Below, piece after piece: positions 52,328 through 62,960 of a DNA stretch of 64,000 bases. The stretch is from Ectopseudomonas guguanensis. Lineage in GTDB: Bacteria > Pseudomonadota > Gammaproteobacteria > Pseudomonadales > Pseudomonadaceae. The stretch is taken from assembly GCF_900104265.1 (NCBI RefSeq), contig NZ_FNJJ01000014.1:62001-126000 (forward strand). The letters run 5' to 3'. A program made the position numbers and the translations under genes. The notes under the pieces were generated by a model. That model saw nothing but the letters and a program-made list of their open reading frames with translations, was not told the origin of the DNA and ran no database searches. Position 1 is the first letter of the stretch. Each line of letters opens with the position of its first letter.

Positions 52328-52354
52328 GCCGACCGGCTCCCACGCAGTAAAAAG

Positions 52355-52382
52355 AACCCCGCGCGAGTCGCGGGGTTTTTTA
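52355..52382 (+). terminator. Rho-independent terminator of groESL
   Basis: A 9-bp stem (AACCCCGCG with CGCGGGGTT), five-base loop and T-run, 28 bp after the groEL stop. Confidence 0.92.
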
Positions 52383-52566
52383 TGCGCGGCCGTTAATGAG
52401 GCCATAGCGGGCTACCGTTCGGCGCCGCCCGGTTGGCCGAAGAGATCGAGGGTAGACTCCGGCACCCTGTTTGCTTATGTTTTGTTACAACCCTGAACGG
52501 CCTGAAGCCATTTCAGCAGGTGAGCGTTTGGCGCATCCCTCAGAACAGACATAAGAAGAACAAAAC

Positions 52567-53271
52567 ATGCCCTTGAGCACCGCGAGCGATTTTTCACAGC
52601 AGGCATTCCAGCATTGGTGGCAACAGCAGGGCGACTGGGTCGAAGCACCCAATGTCCGCCGTGGTGGCGAAAGTGGCGTGCAGCGCCTGCTGGATGAAAC
52701 CGGCGTGCTGTACGCCAAGAAGCAGATCGGCCATATCTATCGCAGCCTGCTGCATCCCAAAGGGCGCCCTACCGTGCTGCGCGAGCGCAACGCCTTGCAG
52801 GCACTGCCTTCTCTCGGGGTCATGGTCCCGCGGCTGATCTACTGCGGTATCGACTATGACCAGCGGCAGGGCTGGCGCGGTCTGCTGGTGACCGAGGCGC
52901 TGGAAGGCTTCGAAAACATCGAACTCTGGTATGCCCAGGGCGGCCGTGAAGCGTGCGGCGAGGCGCTGCATGCCAAACTGCTGCAACACGTCGGCCAGAC
53001 CCTCGCGCGCATGCACCTCGGGCGCTGGCAGCATGGCTGCCTCTATGCCAAGCATATTTTCGTTCGTATCGACGGCGAGACGCCGCAGGTCGCCCTGCTG
53101 GATCTGGAAAAGAGCCGGCGCCGCCTCACGCGAGCCCAGGCCGCTCAGCATGACCTGCCTCAACTACGGCGCCACAGCCCCTGGTCAGATGCCGACTGGC
53201 AGCAACTGCTGCACGGCTATCGCCAGATTTTCGCTGATGGAGCCAAAGGTCTCGGCACATCTCTTGCCTGA
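52567..53271 (+). CDS. inaA: InaA-type lipopolysaccharide kinase family protein
   Basis: This 234-aa protein of the kinase-like LPS kinase/InaA family has the active-site-like segment HGCLYAKHIFVRI and LLDLEKSRRRL, the counterparts of the protein-kinase catalytic loop and metal motif. InaA is acid-inducible in enterobacteria. The RBS is weak (AAGAAGAAC). Confidence 0.85.
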   Translation: MPLSTASDFSQQAFQHWWQQQGDWVEAPNVRRGGESGVQRLLDETGVLYAKKQIGHIYRSLLHPKGRPTVLRERNALQALPSLGVMVPRLIYCGIDYDQRQGWRGLLVTEALEGFENIELWYAQGGREACGEALHAKLLQHVGQTLARMHLGRWQHGCLYAKHIFVRIDGETPQVALLDLEKSRRRLTRAQAAQHDLPQLRRHSPWSDADWQQLLHGYRQIFADGAKGLGTSLA

Positions 53272-53630
53272 GCCATGGACTGCCGGTTCACTGCCGGCAG
53301 CGCGACATTCGCAGTACCTCGCTTCATTCGTTTCATCCCCACCAGGAAGTGGCTCTAACTCGCGCCTTTGCGCCGGGCTGGGAGATTGGCTGCAGGCTTT
53401 GCAGTTGCCAGGGCCGGCTGTTACAGAGGGGCCGCAAGCGGCACCTAAGGTGACGTTAAGGCGTTACCCGCATCCTTGCTGAACCAACCGCCAAGGCCCG
53501 TGTCCCAGTACAGCCCCGGCTGGGTGCCCATCACCTGCCAGGACCGTTCGTCGCACAAGGCGGCAGTATCGCAATGGGTGATCTAGGTTTAGCGAACAGC
53601 GTTTGGCAGCGCTTTCAAGGGGTTAGCAAA
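53272..53630. other. Intergenic region
   Basis: These 359 bp hold no convincing gene. Frames here are short and lack an RBS. The promoter for the 78-aa gene must be near its end. Confidence 0.4.
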
Positions 53631-53867
53631 ATGAAATTAGAAATAGCACGAGGTTTGTTCCTCGGCCTCGCCCTCAGCGTAACGGCAATCGCCGCCGCAG
53701 CCTGGCAGGAACCCGGCCCCCGTGTGGTGCAGGCACGCGACTGCAGCACTGCGCAATCCTGCCCCACTGCGCCTTTGCGCAAACAGGTGCAGCCCGCCGT
53801 GAAGCCGGATGCCAACCTGCTGGTGCTGATGTTCGGCCTCAGCGGCGCGATGAAGGGCGAGCACTGA
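53631..53867 (+). CDS. Small exported protein of unknown function
   Basis: This 78-aa protein starts at the ATG at 53631, with AAGGGG upstream. It has a signal-like hydrophobic start (GLFLGLALSVTAIAAAAW) and a Cys pair (DCSTAQSCPT), so it is likely periplasmic. No family is recognised. Confidence 0.6.
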   Translation: MKLEIARGLFLGLALSVTAIAAAAWQEPGPRVVQARDCSTAQSCPTAPLRKQVQPAVKPDANLLVLMFGLSGAMKGEH

Positions 53868-54214
53868 GCACCCCGGCTCGCGCTCGACTCGTCAGATGTT
53901 GAGCGCCGGAGCCCCGGATGGTGGGACGCAGCGTATCTGCTTGTTTTCTTGCGGGGCAGGCCATCCGGCGTTTGGAAAGTGAGTCGCCGCAAGGCGAAGC
54001 GACACTGGAGTACAAAAGCCAAGAGTGCCCTCTCCCCTGCCCCCTCTTCCGCAAGCGGGAGAGGGGAACTGATCGCGGTCCTTCAGCAATCTCAGCGGGC
54101 CGTCGAAACCCCGAGATCTTCGCGGCTGAAGCCGCTCCTACAGGGTTTGGGTCGCTTCGGGTCGCGGCTGAAGCCCCCTCCCACGAGAGCGTGGCGATAG
54201 CAGCCGTCTTGCCT
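53868..54214. repeat. REP-like repeats between genes
   Basis: The region has a CCTCTCCC...GGGAGAGGGG palindrome (about 54031-54068) related to the one at 15990-16110. It also has the unit GCGGCTGAAGCCGCTCCTAC (about 54121), which recurs at about 55253. No gene is seen. Confidence 0.65.
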
Positions 54215-55042
54215 TCACGCCGCCGCGATCAGCCGCTCGATGATTTGCCGCAACTCAGGATGCTCTGGCACCTGAATGCCAAATTCCTCGCGCAACACCC
54301 TCAGCACCTCGTCGACACTCTGCAACTGCACCCGCTCACTCGCCTGCCCCAGGCGGTGGATGGCGAAGCTGCCGTTGCTCAGCGTCTTGCGCAGCTCTGG
54401 CCCGGTGCGCGCGGCGATCATCTGGCCGAGGAAGGGTGAGTCCGGGTGGGTGCACACGTACCAGTTACCCACCACGTAATCGATATCCGCCACTTGCTGC
54501 AGATCGAACAGGTACATGGCTCGCCAGCTACCCGCCACCAATGCGCGCAGGGTGTAGGTGCCATCCACCAGCGTCAGGCGATAGGGCTCGTGCGGTGTGC
54601 TCTGCTCCGTCTCGCTGTCGAGCAGCAGCGGGCCGGTCGGCACCATGCCGCCGAAGCCGACATCGCTGATGTAGCGCACGCCATCGATGGTCACCAGCAC
54701 CAGCATATGGGTGCGCGCCGGCAGGGCATCTTCCAGGCCGCCCATGACGACGCGGCCGGTCAGCCCGCGCGCATCGAAGCCCAGTGCCTGCAACAGCAGG
54801 AGGTACAGGCGGTTGAGTTCGAAGCAGTAACCGCCACGGCCCTGGCGCAGCAGCTTGTCCTGGATCGCGGCGGGTTCGACCTCCACCGGCACGCGCAGCA
54901 TGCTGGCCAGGGTTTCGAAGGGAAATTCGGCGGTGTGCCGCGCCTGCAGTTCGCGCAGGGTGTCGAGGGTCGCTGGCGGCGCCGAGGCGTAACCCAGACG
55001 CCGGAGATATGTTTGCAGATCCAGCTGGAATGCGTCGGTCAT
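54215..55042 (-). CDS. nat: Arylamine N-acetyltransferase
   Basis: This 275-aa NAT-family enzyme has the Cys-His-Asp triad visible as Cys73 in RGGYCFELN, His112 in ARTHMLVLV and Asp127 in YISDVGFGG. It transfers acetyl from acetyl-CoA to arylamines, hydrazines or arylhydroxylamines. Length is normal for bacterial NATs. It is flanked by REP-like repeats on both sides. Confidence 0.95.
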   Translation of the reverse strand: MTDAFQLDLQTYLRRLGYASAPPATLDTLRELQARHTAEFPFETLASMLRVPVEVEPAAIQDKLLRQGRGGYCFELNRLYLLLLQALGFDARGLTGRVVMGGLEDALPARTHMLVLVTIDGVRYISDVGFGGMVPTGPLLLDSETEQSTPHEPYRLTLVDGTYTLRALVAGSWRAMYLFDLQQVADIDYVVGNWYVCTHPDSPFLGQMIAARTGPELRKTLSNGSFAIHRLGQASERVQLQSVDEVLRVLREEFGIQVPEHPELRQIIERLIAAA

Positions 55043-55362
55043 GGTGCTTCTCCCCTTTCAACCTGCCGGCTGTTGTACCAGAGCGGGCAGACGGGAGATA
55101 TCTATTGGGGCGATAGCACGTCCGGCCATACGCTGCGCATGGGCATGCTGACCGTGACGCTGCGCGTCATCCACCGTAGCGGCCGAGGCTACAGGCTCCT
55201 GCGCAGAGCGTGGGAGCGATCACGCAAACTCCCAAGAGGCTGCCGGATCTTCGCGGCTGAAGCCGCTCCTACAAGTGTCTCGGTGTCTGCCTCGACATAA
55301 CGCGCCACTAACGGAAAGGGCCGGTCCTGCGACCGACCTTTTCATTCAAAGCTGCAGCTCAC
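55043..55362. other. Intergenic region with REP-like unit
   Basis: This region contains one copy of the GCGGCTGAAGCCGCTCCTAC unit (about 55253-55272) and, nearer mmsA, a GGCCGGTCC...GACCGACC stem that could end the mmsA transcript. No gene is seen. Confidence 0.5.
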
Positions 55363-56859
55363 TCAGCCATTGCTGGGGAAGGCGAACTGCGCCGCCTCGT
55401 GGCTCTTGCGCGCCGGCCAGCGCTGGGTGATCGCCTTCTTGCGGGTGTAGAAGCGCACGCCATCCGGGCCGTAGGCGTGCAGGTCGCCGAACAGCGAGCG
55501 CTTCCAGCCGCCGAAGCTGTGGTAGGCCACCGGCACCGGCAGCGGCACGTTGACGCCGACCATGCCCACTTCGATCTCGTCGCAGAACAGGCGCGCGGCT
55601 TCACCGTCACGGGTGAAGATGCAGGTGCCGTTGCCGTACTCGTGATCGTTGATCAGTTGCATGGCTTCTTCCAGGCTGCCGACGCGAACGATGCACAGCA
55701 CCGGGCCGAAGATTTCGTCGGTGTAGATGGTCATGTCCGGGGTTACCCGGTCGAACAGAGTGCCGCCGACGAAGAAGCCGTTCTCGTTACCTGGCACCAC
55801 CAGGCCGCGGCCGTCGACCACCAGCTTGGCGCCTTGCGCCACACCGGCGTCGATGTAGCCCTTGACCTTGTCACGCGCAGCGGCGGTGACCAGCGGACCC
55901 ATGTCCAGGCCGCAGGAAGTGCCGGCACCGATCTTCAGTGCCTGGATCTGCGGGACGATCTTCTCCACCAGCGCGTCGGCGATCTGGTCGCCCACGCACA
56001 CGGCCACGGAGATGGCCATGCAGCGCTCGCCGCAGGACCCGTAGGCCGCGCCCATCAGTGCGCTGACGGCGTTGTTCAGGTCGGCATCGGGCATCAGCAC
56101 GGCGTGGTTCTTGGCGCCGCCCAGGGCCTGCACGCGCTTGCCGCGCTTGGTGCCTTCGCTGTAGATGTACTCGGCGATCGGCGTCGAGCCGACGAAGCTC
56201 AGGGCCTTGACCTCGGGCGCCTCGATCAGCGCATCGACCGCGTCCTTGTCACCGTTGACCACGTTCAGCACGCCCTTGGGCAGGCCGGCCTGGTGCGCCA
56301 GCTCGGCGATGAAGAGGGTGGAACTGGGATCGCGCTCGGACGGCTTCAGGATGAAGCAGTTGCCGCAAACGATGGCCAGCGGGTACATCCACAGCGGCAC
56401 CATGGCCGGGAAGTTGAACGGGGTAATCCCTGCCACGACACCAATAGGCTGCAGGTCGGTCCAGGCGTCGATGTTCGGGCCGACGTTGCGGCTGTACTCG
56501 CCCTTGAGGATTTCCGGGGCGGCGCAGGCGAACTCGACGTTCTCGATACCGCGCTTGAGTTCGCCGATGGCGTCCTCGATGGTCTTGCCATGCTCGGCGC
56601 TGATCAGCGCGGCGATTTCGTTCTCGTTCTGCTCCAGCAGCTGCTTGAAGCGGAACATGATCTGCGCGCGCTTGGCCGGCGGGGTGTTGCGCCAGGCCGG
56701 GAAGGCGGCCTTGGCGGCGTCGATGGCCAGTTGCATGGTGGCGCGGTCGGCCAGGCCGACGGCCGTGGTGGAGTCGCCGGTGGACGGGTTGTACACCGGG
56801 GCGCTGCGACCATTGCCGGCAACGCGTTCGCCGTTGATCAGGTGCGGGATATGGCTCAT
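55363..56859 (-). CDS. mmsA: CoA-acylating (methyl)malonate-semialdehyde dehydrogenase
   Basis: This 498-aa enzyme is read from the ATG at 56859 (MSHIPHLINGERVAG). It is an aldehyde dehydrogenase with GITPFNFPAMVPLWM, LGGAKNHAVLMPDA and the catalytic Cys in GAAYGSCGERCMA. It converts malonate or methylmalonate semialdehyde to acetyl- or propionyl-CoA. Adjacency to bauA-type aminotransferase and a LysR gene suggests the BauC role in beta-alanine catabolism; an MmsA role in valine catabolism cannot be excluded. Confidence 0.92.
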   Translation of the reverse strand: MSHIPHLINGERVAGNGRSAPVYNPSTGDSTTAVGLADRATMQLAIDAAKAAFPAWRNTPPAKRAQIMFRFKQLLEQNENEIAALISAEHGKTIEDAIGELKRGIENVEFACAAPEILKGEYSRNVGPNIDAWTDLQPIGVVAGITPFNFPAMVPLWMYPLAIVCGNCFILKPSERDPSSTLFIAELAHQAGLPKGVLNVVNGDKDAVDALIEAPEVKALSFVGSTPIAEYIYSEGTKRGKRVQALGGAKNHAVLMPDADLNNAVSALMGAAYGSCGERCMAISVAVCVGDQIADALVEKIVPQIQALKIGAGTSCGLDMGPLVTAAARDKVKGYIDAGVAQGAKLVVDGRGLVVPGNENGFFVGGTLFDRVTPDMTIYTDEIFGPVLCIVRVGSLEEAMQLINDHEYGNGTCIFTRDGEAARLFCDEIEVGMVGVNVPLPVPVAYHSFGGWKRSLFGDLHAYGPDGVRFYTRKKAITQRWPARKSHEAAQFAFPSNG

Positions 56860-56874
56860 GGGGTTCTCCAGAGG

Positions 56875-56953
56875 CGTAGGGTGGATGACGCTCTTTTCAT
56901 CCACCTTGGGGATTCGATGATTGGTGGATGGGTAAAGCGTCATCCACCCTACG
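56875..56953. repeat. Perfect 18-bp inverted repeat between bauA and mmsA
   Basis: CGTAGGGTGGATGACGCT at 56875-56892 is exactly complementary to 56936-56953. The gap between also contains a weaker palindrome around CATCCACC/GGTGGATG. It fills most of the gap between the two co-oriented genes and would form a long hairpin in their transcript. Confidence 0.85.
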
Positions 56954-56955
56954 GC

Positions 56956-58302
<1,347 letters not shown>

Positions 58303-58480
58303 CGGGGTAGCCTCGGCAATGGCAGCGTGATCGGGAGCAATGTGGGAGGGGCTTTAGCCGCGAGTGTCGCCGCTGAAGCGCCTCCCACAGATACAGCGTC
58401 AGTTGCCAGCAAAGGTGCCATGAGCATAGAGTCAGTAAAACAATACTCTTCTTATCTTCAGTTCAAGGCCGACTAAACAA

Positions 58481-59398
58481 ATGAGCAGCCGCCGCCCCGA
58501 TCCGCTGGCCCAGGTCAGCGACTTTGAAATCCGCCTGCTCAAGCTGTTTCGCAGCGTGGTGGAGTGCGGCGGTTTCTCCGCCGCGGAAAGCGCGCTGGGC
58601 ATCGGCCGCTCGGCCATCAGCCAGCAGATGAGCGATCTGGAACAACGCCTCGGCCTGCGCCTGTGCCAGCGCGGCCGCGCCGGTTTCGCCCTGACCGAGG
58701 AAGGCCGCGAGGTGTACCAGAGCACCCTGCAGCTGCTGGCGGCGCTGGAGAGCTTTCGCACCGAGGTCAACGGCCTGCATCGCCACTTGCGCGGCGAACT
58801 GAACATCGGCCTGACCGACAACCTGGTGACCATTCCGCATATGCGCATCACCAACGCCCTGGCGCGGCTCAAGGCACAGGGGCCGGACGTGCGCATCCAC
58901 ATCCGCATGACGCCACCGTCGGAGGTGGAACAGGGCGTGCTCGATGGCCGCCTGCACGTCGGCGTGGTGCCGCAGGTCGGCGCGCTGTCCGGCCTTGAGT
59001 ACCAGACGCTGTACGACGAACGCTCGCTGCTCTACTGCGCGGTCGGCCATCCGCTGTTCTACGTCGATGACCAATTGCTGGAAGACGAACGCCTCAACGC
59101 CCAGGAGGCCATCGCGCCGACCTTCCGCGTGCCGCCCGAGGTGCAGCACCACTATCAGGCGCTCAACTGCACTGCCAGCGCTTCGGATCGCGAAGGCATG
59201 GCCTTTCTCATCCTCACCGGGCGCTACATCGGCTACCTGCCCGACCACTATGCCCAGGCCTGGGTCCAGCAGGGCCGCCTGCGGGCGCTCAAGGCAAGCC
59301 ATCGCTACTACGACATCAACCTGGCGGCGGTCACGCGCAAGGGCCGTCGCGCGCATCTGGTGCTGGAGAGCTTTCTCGAGGCGCTGGCGCAGTCCTGA
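58481..59398 (+). CDS. bauR: LysR-family regulator, BauR-like
   Basis: This 305-aa protein has a LysR helix-turn-helix (LLKLFRSVVECGGFSAAESALGIGRSAISQQMSDLE) and a periplasmic-binding-like effector domain. It is divergent from bauA with a 178-bp gap, the usual place of a LysR activator of the pair. The beta-alanine effector is inferred from context. Confidence 0.85.
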   Translation: MSSRRPDPLAQVSDFEIRLLKLFRSVVECGGFSAAESALGIGRSAISQQMSDLEQRLGLRLCQRGRAGFALTEEGREVYQSTLQLLAALESFRTEVNGLHRHLRGELNIGLTDNLVTIPHMRITNALARLKAQGPDVRIHIRMTPPSEVEQGVLDGRLHVGVVPQVGALSGLEYQTLYDERSLLYCAVGHPLFYVDDQLLEDERLNAQEAIAPTFRVPPEVQHHYQALNCTASASDREGMAFLILTGRYIGYLPDHYAQAWVQQGRLRALKASHRYYDINLAAVTRKGRRAHLVLESFLEALAQS

Positions 59399-59550
59399 GG
59401 GTGCACCGGCAGCGACAACGCACCAGCAGGGTGCAAAGCCCGGCCAACCGGGCATTTCCCGGCATTTTTGCGCGCCTGACGCTTGTCACCCAGCCATGGC
59501 TGGGGTATCTGTGCAATCGCTCGGCTCCCTGATCAGTCCGGAATCACCCC

Positions 59551-60213
59551 ATGACCTTCGAAGTCCCCGCCCATAGCAGCAACGGCAAGCCCGCCGGGCG
59601 CATCCGCCAGAAGAACGAAGAAGCCATCATCAAGGCGGCCGAGGAAGAGTTCGCCCGCCATGGCTTCAAGGGCACCAGCATGAACACCATCGCGCAGAAC
59701 GTCGGCCTGCCCAAGGCCAACCTGCATTACTACTTCAGCAACAAGCTGGGGCTGTACCTGGCGGTGCTGAGCAACATCCTCGAATTGTGGGACAGCACCT
59801 TCAACACCCTCACCGTGGACGACGACCCGGCCGAGGCACTGGAGCGCTACATCCGCGCCAAGATGGAGTTCTCCCGGCGCCAGCCGAAGGCCTCGCGCAT
59901 CTTCGCCATGGAGGTGATCAGCGGCGGCGACTGCCTGTCGCAATACTTCAACCAGAACTACCTGGACTGGTTCCGTGGCCGCGCCGCGGTATTCGAAGGC
60001 TGGATCGCCGCCGGCAAGATGGACCCGGTCGACCCGATCCACCTGATTTTCCTGCTGTGGAGCAGCACCCAGCACTACGCCGACTTCGCCTCGCAGATCT
60101 GCCGGGTGAAGCAGTGCTCGCGCCTGACCAAGCAGGACTTCGAGCAAGCCGCCGACCAGCTGGTGCAGATCATCCTCAAGGGCTGCGGCCTGAAACCCGC
60201 CGCCAAAGCCTGA
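59551..60213 (+). CDS. TetR-family regulator (RutR-like)
   Basis: This 220-aa protein has a TetR HTH (EEAIIKAAEEEFARHGFKGTSMNTIAQNVGLPKANLHYYFSNK) and the YcdC-type C-terminal domain. RutR-like regulators sense pyrimidines or related compounds. Its TGA overlaps the ATG of the next gene (TGATG), and the three genes 59551-61354 overlap each other in turn. Confidence 0.9.
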   Translation: MTFEVPAHSSNGKPAGRIRQKNEEAIIKAAEEEFARHGFKGTSMNTIAQNVGLPKANLHYYFSNKLGLYLAVLSNILELWDSTFNTLTVDDDPAEALERYIRAKMEFSRRQPKASRIFAMEVISGGDCLSQYFNQNYLDWFRGRAAVFEGWIAAGKMDPVDPIHLIFLLWSSTQHYADFASQICRVKQCSRLTKQDFEQAADQLVQIILKGCGLKPAAKA

Positions 60214-60797
60214 TGGCCTTCACCCTGTCAGGGCCTTGCGAGTACCGCGAGGAGATTCGCAAGAGCCGCTTTCTCGCCCTTGCCGCGCCGGTTGCCAGCG
60301 CGGCGGACGCACAGGCCTTCATCGAGCGCCACAGTGACCTGGCCGCCTCGCACAACTGCTGGGCATGGAAGGTCGGCAACCAGTATCGCTTCAACGACGA
60401 CGGCGAACCGGGCGGCACCGCCGGCCGGCCGATACTCGCCGCCATCGAAGGCCAGGACTGCGACCAGGTGGTGGTGCTGGTGATCCGCTGGTACGGTGGC
60501 ATCCAGCTCGGCACCGGAGGTCTGGCCCGCGCCTACGGCGGCAGCGCGGCGAAATGCCTGCAGGCCGGCGAGCGCCGCGAACTGGTGCTGCGTCAGGCCT
60601 TCACCTGCCATTTACAGTTCGCCGAACTGCCGCTGTTCAAGGCACGCCTGAACGAGCTGGACAGCCTGATCGAGCGCGAGGATTACGACGCCAGCGGCGC
60701 GCGCCTGCACCTGGCCGTGGCACCGGCCGAGCGTGACATGCTGGAGCGGTTGCTGGGCGATATCAGCCGTGGCCGCGAGAGCCTGTGCCCGCCATGA
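60213..60797 (+). CDS. yigZ: IMPACT/YigZ family protein
   Basis: This 194-aa protein starts at the ATG at 60213, overlapping the TetR stop. It has the family signature NDDGEPGGTAGRPIL at about residues 64-78 and a conserved RWYGG...GTGGLARAYG. It is a two-domain YigZ/IMPACT-type protein of uncertain function, possibly linked to translation. Confidence 0.92.
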   Translation: MAFTLSGPCEYREEIRKSRFLALAAPVASAADAQAFIERHSDLAASHNCWAWKVGNQYRFNDDGEPGGTAGRPILAAIEGQDCDQVVVLVIRWYGGIQLGTGGLARAYGGSAAKCLQAGERRELVLRQAFTCHLQFAELPLFKARLNELDSLIEREDYDASGARLHLAVAPAERDMLERLLGDISRGRESLCPP

Positions 60798-61354
60798 GAC
60801 GAGCGATGATTGCCTCGCTGCTGTGGCTGGCCCTGCCGGCCCTGGCCGATGTGCAGGAGCATCTGCAGGAGCAGTACTACGATCTGCAGGTGGCTTCCGG
60901 CGAGTCCCTCAGCCGCGCCATCGACCAGGCCTCGCCGATTCGCCAGAACGGGCAGATCTACCACGCCTACACACGCTGGCAGGTGCAATGGAATTTCTGG
61001 TGGCGCGAGCAACGCGACGGCCGCTGCCAGATCGACCTCACCCGTACCCAGCTGCATGCCACCATCACCCTGCCCCGTCTCGGCGGCAGCGACACGCAGC
61101 AGCGCCAGCGTTTCGAGCAGTACCTGGGTGCACTGCGCGAGCATGAGCTGGGCCATTACCGTATCGGTCAGGCCGCAGCCGCCGAGATCGACGCCGCACT
61201 GCGGCAGCTCGCCGAATACCCCAGCTGTGCCGAGCTGCAACGGCAGGCCAACCAGCGCGCCAACGCCATCCTGCAACGGCATGCCGAACATGAACGCCGT
61301 TATGACCGCGAAACCGGCCACGGCCGTAGCCAGGGCGCCTGGCTGACGGAATGA
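60794..61354 (+). CDS. DUF922 putative Zn-dependent protease
   Basis: This 186-aa protein is read from the ATG at 60794 (MRRAMIASLLWLALPALA, signal peptide), which overlaps the YigZ stop as ATGA. It contains the zinc motif HELGH in LREHELGHYRIG and Cys residues in GRCQ and PSCAE. These are features of the DUF922 periplasmic metalloprotease family. It is part of the overlapping TetR-YigZ-DUF922 trio. Confidence 0.85.
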   Translation: MRRAMIASLLWLALPALADVQEHLQEQYYDLQVASGESLSRAIDQASPIRQNGQIYHAYTRWQVQWNFWWREQRDGRCQIDLTRTQLHATITLPRLGGSDTQQRQRFEQYLGALREHELGHYRIGQAAAAEIDAALRQLAEYPSCAELQRQANQRANAILQRHAEHERRYDRETGHGRSQGAWLTE

Positions 61355-61514
61355 CAGCGCAAGAGGTAGGAGCGGCGCCCCGCCGCGAATCGTGGCTGGG
61401 GCGCACTCGAAAAGCTCCGCCCCGGGGCGGGCTCCTGCAGGGGCTTGCCGCGCCGGGATTATCGGATCGGCATTCGCTATGCTGATCGTCTTCTCATCCG
61501 CCATGGAGCCTGAC

Positions 61515-62198
<684 letters not shown>

Positions 62199-62262
62199 GC
62201 CCCTTATTGCCAGATAGCGGCCCGTGTCATAGGGGCCATGCCATTGTGTTGGAGAAAAAACG

Positions 62263-62697
62263 ATGGAAGTACATATCGGTAATGACCCGGAGTTGATCCG
62301 TCTGGCGCAAGGTATCCGTCATCAGGTTTTTACCCGTGAACAACGGATTCCTGCGGAGTTGGACCTAGATGGATTGGATGAGGCGTCCTTCCATGCGCTG
62401 GCCACTGAACAGGGCGAGCCAATTGCCACGGCGCGCCTAACGGTAAAAGAGGACGGTTCTTCGACCATGGCCAGGGTGGCGGTCAGTGAGGTCTACCGGG
62501 GCGCGGGCGTCGCCTCGGCCGTTGTCCAGGCATTGCTGCAACACGCGCAGAACATAGGCGTCACTTCCATTGAACTCCATGCCCACAGCCACCTTAAAGG
62601 CTATTACGAGAAGTTTGGCTTCGAGTTCATCAAGGAAGTTGAGATCGTGGGTGAACATCAGCTCATTGAAATGCGGCGCCAACTGGCGAGGTCATGA
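62263..62697 (+). CDS. GNAT-family N-acetyltransferase
   Basis: This 144-aa protein has ARVAVSEVYRGAGVASAVVQ, the acetyl-CoA-binding motif A (R/Q-x-x-G-x-A type), and LHAHSHLKGYYEKFGFEFIKE near the end. It is similar in plan to ElaA-like GNATs. It starts at the ATG at 62263 with TTGGAGAA upstream. The substrate is unknown. Confidence 0.85.
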   Translation: MEVHIGNDPELIRLAQGIRHQVFTREQRIPAELDLDGLDEASFHALATEQGEPIATARLTVKEDGSSTMARVAVSEVYRGAGVASAVVQALLQHAQNIGVTSIELHAHSHLKGYYEKFGFEFIKEVEIVGEHQLIEMRRQLARS

Positions 62698-62960
62698 CAG
62701 CCCGCAGGTGATGAAGCTTTTCATCCAACGTTCATGGGGTGCACTCGCTTCAGTACATAACGCCTCTTCTCCCGGCTTGCATCTCGCCACTTCAGCGCGC
62801 TCGAATGCAGTGCGCACGACGCACCCTGGGGGCGGAGTCGCACCAATCCTGCGCATGAACCAGGACTGGTGGCAGAAGCAAACGCCCGCCGCCAGCTTTT
62901 CTGACCCCATGGCCAAGTTTTTGCTTTAGCCCCGCTCAGTTCTTTTTATGAGCGTGCCCC

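Noticed and set aside
59787..60797. 336-codon frame spanning the TetR gene and YigZ
   Set aside because: Only the part from 60213 matches a family; the upstream part is an out-of-frame shadow of the TetR gene.
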